Positions 57,700 through 62,000 of a DNA stretch of 62,000 nt are shown here, piece after piece (position 1 is the first letter of the stretch; every line of letters starts with the position of its first letter). The position numbers and the translations under genes are program-made. The DNA lies in contig NC_045138.2 of the NCBI RefSeq assembly GCF_008831285.2, positions 2,272,143 to 2,334,142 of the forward strand, written 5' to 3'. This stretch comes from Nymphaea colorata. Its lineage: Eukaryota; Streptophyta; Magnoliopsida; Nymphaeales; Nymphaeaceae. The notes under the pieces were generated by a model. It saw nothing but the letters and a program-made list of their open reading frames with translations, was not told where the DNA came from and ran no database searches.

Positions 57700-57876
57700 A
57701 CAAAAGCAAGAATTTTGCATGTCGTTGACGGGGGCGAATTATAGTTTTCAAAGAATATAAGTTTTCATAATTTTTATATCAGATAATTAATTTTTTTTAA
57801 TTTACATGTAAATCTTTTCAAAAAAAAAATTTGAGGGAGGGTGGAGGGCCGGGGCCCCTGCCTTTGGCTCCGCCCC
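57700..57876. mobile_element. Degenerate hAT-like MITE (family M1)
   Basis: The M1 core in reverse order ends in ggggcccctgcctttggctc followed by cgcccct. The left end is eroded. It adjoins the older M1 tail in block F. Confidence 0.55.
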
Positions 57877-58639
57877 TATGTACTGCATTGTCATTAGTTA
57901 CCTTCCGTTTCCTACTTTCACAATGAGTCAAGGAAAATGTCTCTAGTGAGTGTTTAAATTATACACTATGAAAACCAATTTCCCTGTTCATACACTACAG
58001 AATTTTACAATGCATACAGCTGCTATTTTGGGGCAGATATGCGCATTTCTAAAGTAGAAGAACCCTAGGTAGAAGTTCAGCTTATAATAGTATTCTCTGG
58101 ATCCATTTTTGGATAGATATGCGCATTTCTCTACATTTTCTAATCTTTCACGGCTAGAAGGACGAGTTTCTCTCTCTCTCTCTCTCTCTCTCACTGCTTG
58201 ATTTGCTCAGTAAACTGGTTGCAAAGCTCCTACCTAACAAGCTGGAAACTGTGATCTTCACGCTGTTGGAAGAATCTCATCATGCATTTAGGGGTGGAGA
58301 TCTGTCACCAGGGTGCGGCAACTCTGGTGACGCACCCGCGTCCGCACCGCATCCGCACCCGTACCCGCACCGCATCTTGGTGACATAGGCGGAGATGAGT
58401 GGGGTTTATGTGGGGCATATGCTCTATGGAGCGCACTCTAAAACCCCATTTTCAGTGCTTGGATTCGGATGGACTGACTTTGGTCCAGTTATATGGGTCA
58501 GCCCATAAAACCCGAGTTACAGCTTCAAGGTCAATTAAAAAATTGTTAATTAAATATTTAGTACTTCGGAAAAAAAATTCTAGCTCCACACCAACATTGA
58601 CCATGCAATGATACAACAAAAGGTTTGCACTTTGTTCCT
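57877..58639. repeat. Inverted diverged relative of 12830-13500, with a GC-rich patch
   Basis: 57960-58190 resembles the reverse complement of 12830-12960 and 13400-13500 (tttctctacattttctaatc at about 58130). 58275-58390 is a cgcaccgcatccgcacccgt-like GC-rich patch, a common type of dispersed plant repeat. No gene was found. Confidence 0.45.
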
Positions 58640-59548
58640 TTTACATATGTTTTCTATTCCTTCATGCTTTCATGATAAATATTTAAAGTGTTGATGATAA
58701 ATCCATGGTTCATCGAACTAAGGATCTTAGGTCTAACCTAAGATTTACACTTAAGATCCTTATTTTACTTTTTTATATTGATAAAAGGTCGGGCCAAATC
58801 TTGAATCCACAAATCTAGAAGATCTCATGTTTGCATTGCATGATACACTATGAAAACCACTTGGTCTGTCTTTTTCGTGAAAACCTGTTTTTCTATATGC
58901 AGTAGAATTTTATAGTGCATACAACTGCCACTTACTTTGCTCGTTATCGTCAATGTCCAGTGTCTTTTAAGAATCAATCAAGAAACAAACAACAACAGCC
59001 CAGGTAAATTAGTAAGTAGGGAAAATATTTTTCCGGTTTGGGAGGTGGAGCGGCGGTGCTATTTTAATCACCTCCACAGTACTGAAGAAAACCCTTTTAC
59101 TCTTGCTTCCCTAAGATAGTAAATTTTGTGGGTTGGTGCAGGCAAGCACCTGCAACAGCCATAATGTGGCTTCGCTACTGAATGGAAGGGCTAGAGAGCT
59201 GCCGTGAGAGGTGGCGGAGGAGATGGAGGTCAAGAAGCCTCCAATGGGAGGGGAAGAGAGGGTGATACTGGGAAAATGAGAGTAAAAGGGTTTTCTTCAG
59301 TGTTAAGAAGGTGATTCAGATAGCACTCCAGCTCTACCTCCAAAACCAGGAAAGAATTTACCGTGCTTACTCCTTATTCAATTGGACCCATTTCTTTCTT
59401 GTTAGGCTCTTATTTCTTGATTGATTCCCATAAGGTAAATATTGGACATTGTAGAACAAAGGAAATGGCGGTTGCGTGCATTGTAAAATCTTGCGGTATT
59501 TAGGAAGGGAAAGGATTTCATGAAAAAGACAAGTAATTTTCATAAACA

Positions 59549-59607
<59 letters not shown>

Positions 59608-60240
59608 AAAGGATTTCATGAAAAAGACAAGTAAAGTAATTTTCATAAACATTAATTTTATATATATATATATATAAAGAGAGAGAGAGAGAAAGATCAT
59701 TCTAATTGATCACTGCGGTGCTTCTGGTACCTCGGTGCTGCTATTTATATTATTTGGAGAGTTTATTTTTTGGATTAACTTCCATGTAAAAGCTTTCCTT
59801 TTTAGGAAATAAATGATATTTCATTAAGTTGGCATCTATCGTGGCTTCTGCTACTATTTTTTTTCTTAATTTTCATTATTTTTTAAATAAAAGTTGTCAT
59901 GTTTGGGTCGGAGCATAAGTCCATGCTCCAGTCCGGTTCAGCATCGAGCCATGAATATTTGCTCACAATTGGCCTCTGTCCTTGTATATATGGTATTTGG
60001 ATCCTATATATTGGATCGACCCAGTTATGCGATTGGGAATATTTGATATAGATGCTGAACTGGATCAGATCATGAATCGGGTACCATTGTCTTAAAAAGG
60101 CGCCCATGGCGCCTGTCTTAATAAGTTCGTGTCCCGACCTCACTTGGGAATATCTATGGCTTTTATTTATAAAAAAAAAAAAATACGAATTTGGCATGGC
60201 TGCAAAATTAGTTGACAATGTCAAAGATCGGTTTTCAAAT
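58640..60240 (-). repeat. Inverted copy of block C with a DR1 copy
   Basis: 58640-59400 is the reverse complement of the 11100-11950 region, and 59640-60240 is a minus-strand DR1 copy (atcattctaattgatcactg, tcatgaatcgggtaccattg). Two TA tracts (59554-59604 and 59660-59677) flank a duplicated segment, atttcatgaaaaagacaagt, seen near 59516 and 59613. Confidence 0.7.
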
Positions 60241-60577
60241 AGAATCAGGCAATTAAGTGATTCAAATTTTTTTTCTAAAAAGAAATACTCGTGACATGCA
60301 GAGTATGATTGATAATTTGTAGATTCCAAAATGAAGAACCGGCAGGCAGGCCCAAAGATCTCATCGAAAACTTGCAGCATCTTGCCCAACAAGGGCTCAG
60401 AATCAAGGCTGATGTATGAACTTCCAACTTGACTCGTGCCCGGAGTTTATTCCGGTGTCGGAATACAAGCCATGCTTGGGTGTAGTTTCTGCTGGTGACT
60501 ATCATATCACCGCTAGCAGTTGGCCAATGCCATTAGTACTTTTGAAGGAAAAGCAATTCGGTAAGTACTGGGTTGGG
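60241..60577. other. Possible decayed exon-like sequence, not recognised
   Basis: Mixed composition. A plus-strand 95-codon frame begins at 60416. A tcggtaagtact word at 60558-60569 looks like a 5' splice site. No domain is recognisable in any frame and both strands carry overlapping frames, so I do not call a gene. Confidence 0.3.
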
Positions 60578-60785
60578 CGGGCGGGCGGGCGGGTGAGGTT
60601 GGGGATTTTCTTTCTTTCGGCCCAACGTCACTTTGAAAGCGAGTGTTTTGTTCAATCACGTCACGAGCAAAGCCCTACACTCGGGCGGGCGGGCGGGTGA
60701 GGTTGGGGATTTTCTTTCTTTCGGCCCAACGTCACTTTGAAAGCGAGTGTTTTGTTCAATCACGTCACGAGCAAAGCCCTACACT
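60578..60785 (+). repeat. Perfect 104-bp tandem duplication with G-run heads
   Basis: 60578-60681 and 60682-60785 are identical. Each unit starts with cgggcggg repeats: five GGG runs at 60575-60593 and four at 60683-60697. Each contains gattttctttctttcggccc and caatcacgtcacgagc. Perfect identity implies a recent event. Confidence 0.92.
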
Positions 60786-61120
60786 TTGAGAGTGCTTTGT
60801 GCAATATGGTTTTTTGCTCGTGGCATGGCTTCGCTTTGAGAGAGTGTACTTTTTTGAAAGAGTATCTAAGATAGAGTCTCACGTATGAAAAGGTCACAAA
60901 ATGGAGTTGAACCACGTAACATTGCAAAAGCATAATGATAGTAGGGTCGAGACTGGAGATATCCGCGCCCTCCTATTATAGAAGAGCAGTGTTCTCTCTG
61001 GGCTTGGGAGCGCCTCCTGGACTTTGATAGAAAGGTTTGTCATGAAGTTCCATTGGGCAGCGTGTCATTGATGTGGTCATTGGTCTGTCAACTGCTTTTT
61101 TTATGGAGAAAGAATCAAAA
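60786..61120. other. Intergenic sequence, nothing recognised
   Basis: No open frame with a domain and no RNA gene. Confidence 0.4.
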
Positions 61121-61545
61121 TGATAAGTGAGAGTCAGCCATTGTGGCAAATAAATTTGCCACCCACTCGGCTCAAATCATCCCCATTCAAATAACATTGA
61201 TTTTCCAAAGATTCAACCCTTAAGGCATACTACTGTGGGATTTGATATCATCAACCACTAATATTTTCAACTTTATGGATTCACAAATACAAATATTTTG
61301 TGGTACTTACCATTGAAACCTTCATGTGCCTCATATCTTGGTCGTCAGATTTGATATCATAAATTCCTATGTTTTTCATTTTACCGGTATATATTGATTT
61401 TAAATCGGAACTCAAGTGGTTGGATTCAATAAAAAAGTACATCAGATGAGAAGTTTTTTCTTCCCAAATCTGATGGATATCCAAGTTCCATAGAGATCGG
61501 AATCCATTACTTACATGCAAAGATTTGGGATCTGGTCAGCCCAGT
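61121..61545 (-). repeat. DR1 5' part, inverted
   Basis: Reverse complement of 39240-39661, with ggctcaaatcatccccattc, ctttatggattcacaaata and a tctgatggatatccaagttc stretch. Confidence 0.75.
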
Positions 61546-62000
61546 CGTTGTAGAGGCGGTCAAAGACTTCTTGATCACGGGGAGGCTGCTGAGGAAATTA
61601 AGTTAATGGGGGCTTGCTTAGATCTTATTTCAAAATTCCAGGTATGTTGAGATTGTTTACCACCCTCAAAAAAGTTCAAATTTGATCATATGTGAGCTTG
61701 TTTCAAAGGTTGATACCCGTCATGCTGCTCCATGGAAGGCCTAAATCTTGTATATGTACCTTTGTTGTGTATATAAGATTCTATTGTTGCTAAACCTTCT
61801 AAAATTTTCATTGTCTTGATGTTGACAAATCATTTTGTGATTCAACATTCTGGAAACGAATATGCACGTGAGATACTGATATATTTATGAAGCTACAAAT
61901 AATGATTAACACGAGTAACTATTTCTTTCACATTGTTTTAAATTGCATACTTGTTATTTTAGCAGTTCTCAGTTTTGACATTATTTTTTAGTAAACTTGC
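61546..62000. other. Intergenic sequence to window end
   Basis: I see no gene or repeat partner here. Confidence 0.35.

Noticed and set aside
60275-60700. Possible exon ending at the tcggtaagt splice-site-like word
   Set aside because: Frames are open on both strands, there is no recognisable domain, and the 3' part runs into the GC-rich tandem repeat. Kept only as unassigned sequence.

Overview
This window looks like gene-poor, repeat-rich nuclear DNA from a flowering plant. The evidence is three Ty1/copia retrotransposons, a BED-finger hAT transposase relic, an endogenous caulimovirus-like insertion, a tRNA-derived SINE, many small hAT-like and Tourist-like MITEs, and long (TA)n tracts. 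I cannot name the species. I found no intact host protein-coding gene and no rRNA or functional tRNA gene. Almost every open frame belongs to a decayed mobile element or is a chance frame in a simple repeat.

Layout, left to right. 0.2-2.0 kb holds one copy of a dispersed repeat, here called DR1. 2.8-3.5 kb is a foldback (foldback 1), followed by a minus-strand hAT transposase relic (3.5-5.8 kb). A second foldback with a copia LTR in its loop lies at 6.5-7.5 kb. Block B (7.6-10 kb) and block C (10-13.5 kb) are DR1-rich. An endogenous pararetrovirus unit (13.53-18.87 kb, minus strand) carries a small 5' ORF, movement protein, coat protein and two further ORFs, but no recognisable polymerase. 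A second copy of the first DR1 region follows (18.9-20.2 kb), then block E (20.3-25.0 kb). Copia-1 (25.9-34.15 kb) is split by a 3.7-kb solo LTR. Foldback 3 (34.35-36.47 kb) has a Tourist MITE in one arm only. Block D (36.5-39.7 kb) is a near copy of B. A GC-rich unclassified element (39.66-41.45 kb) is fused to Copia-2 (41.45-45.78 kb), which abuts the minus-strand, internally deleted Copia-3 (45.78-47.05 kb). After more DR-type sequence comes block F (50.45-54.5 kb and 57.3-57.7 kb), a near copy of E. F is interrupted by foldback 4 (54.4-55.8 kb), whose right arm carries a 456-bp hAT-like MITE. The last 4 kb hold inverted copies of block C and DR1 and a 104-bp tandem duplication.

The elements do not act as a pathway, but together they record an insertion history. 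B/D and E/F are colinear, in the same orientation, and about 29 and 30 kb apart, which suggests one old segmental duplication. Because the copies and foldback arms are paired, several insertions can be checked against an empty site inside this window: the SINE, one Tourist MITE and three hAT-like MITEs.
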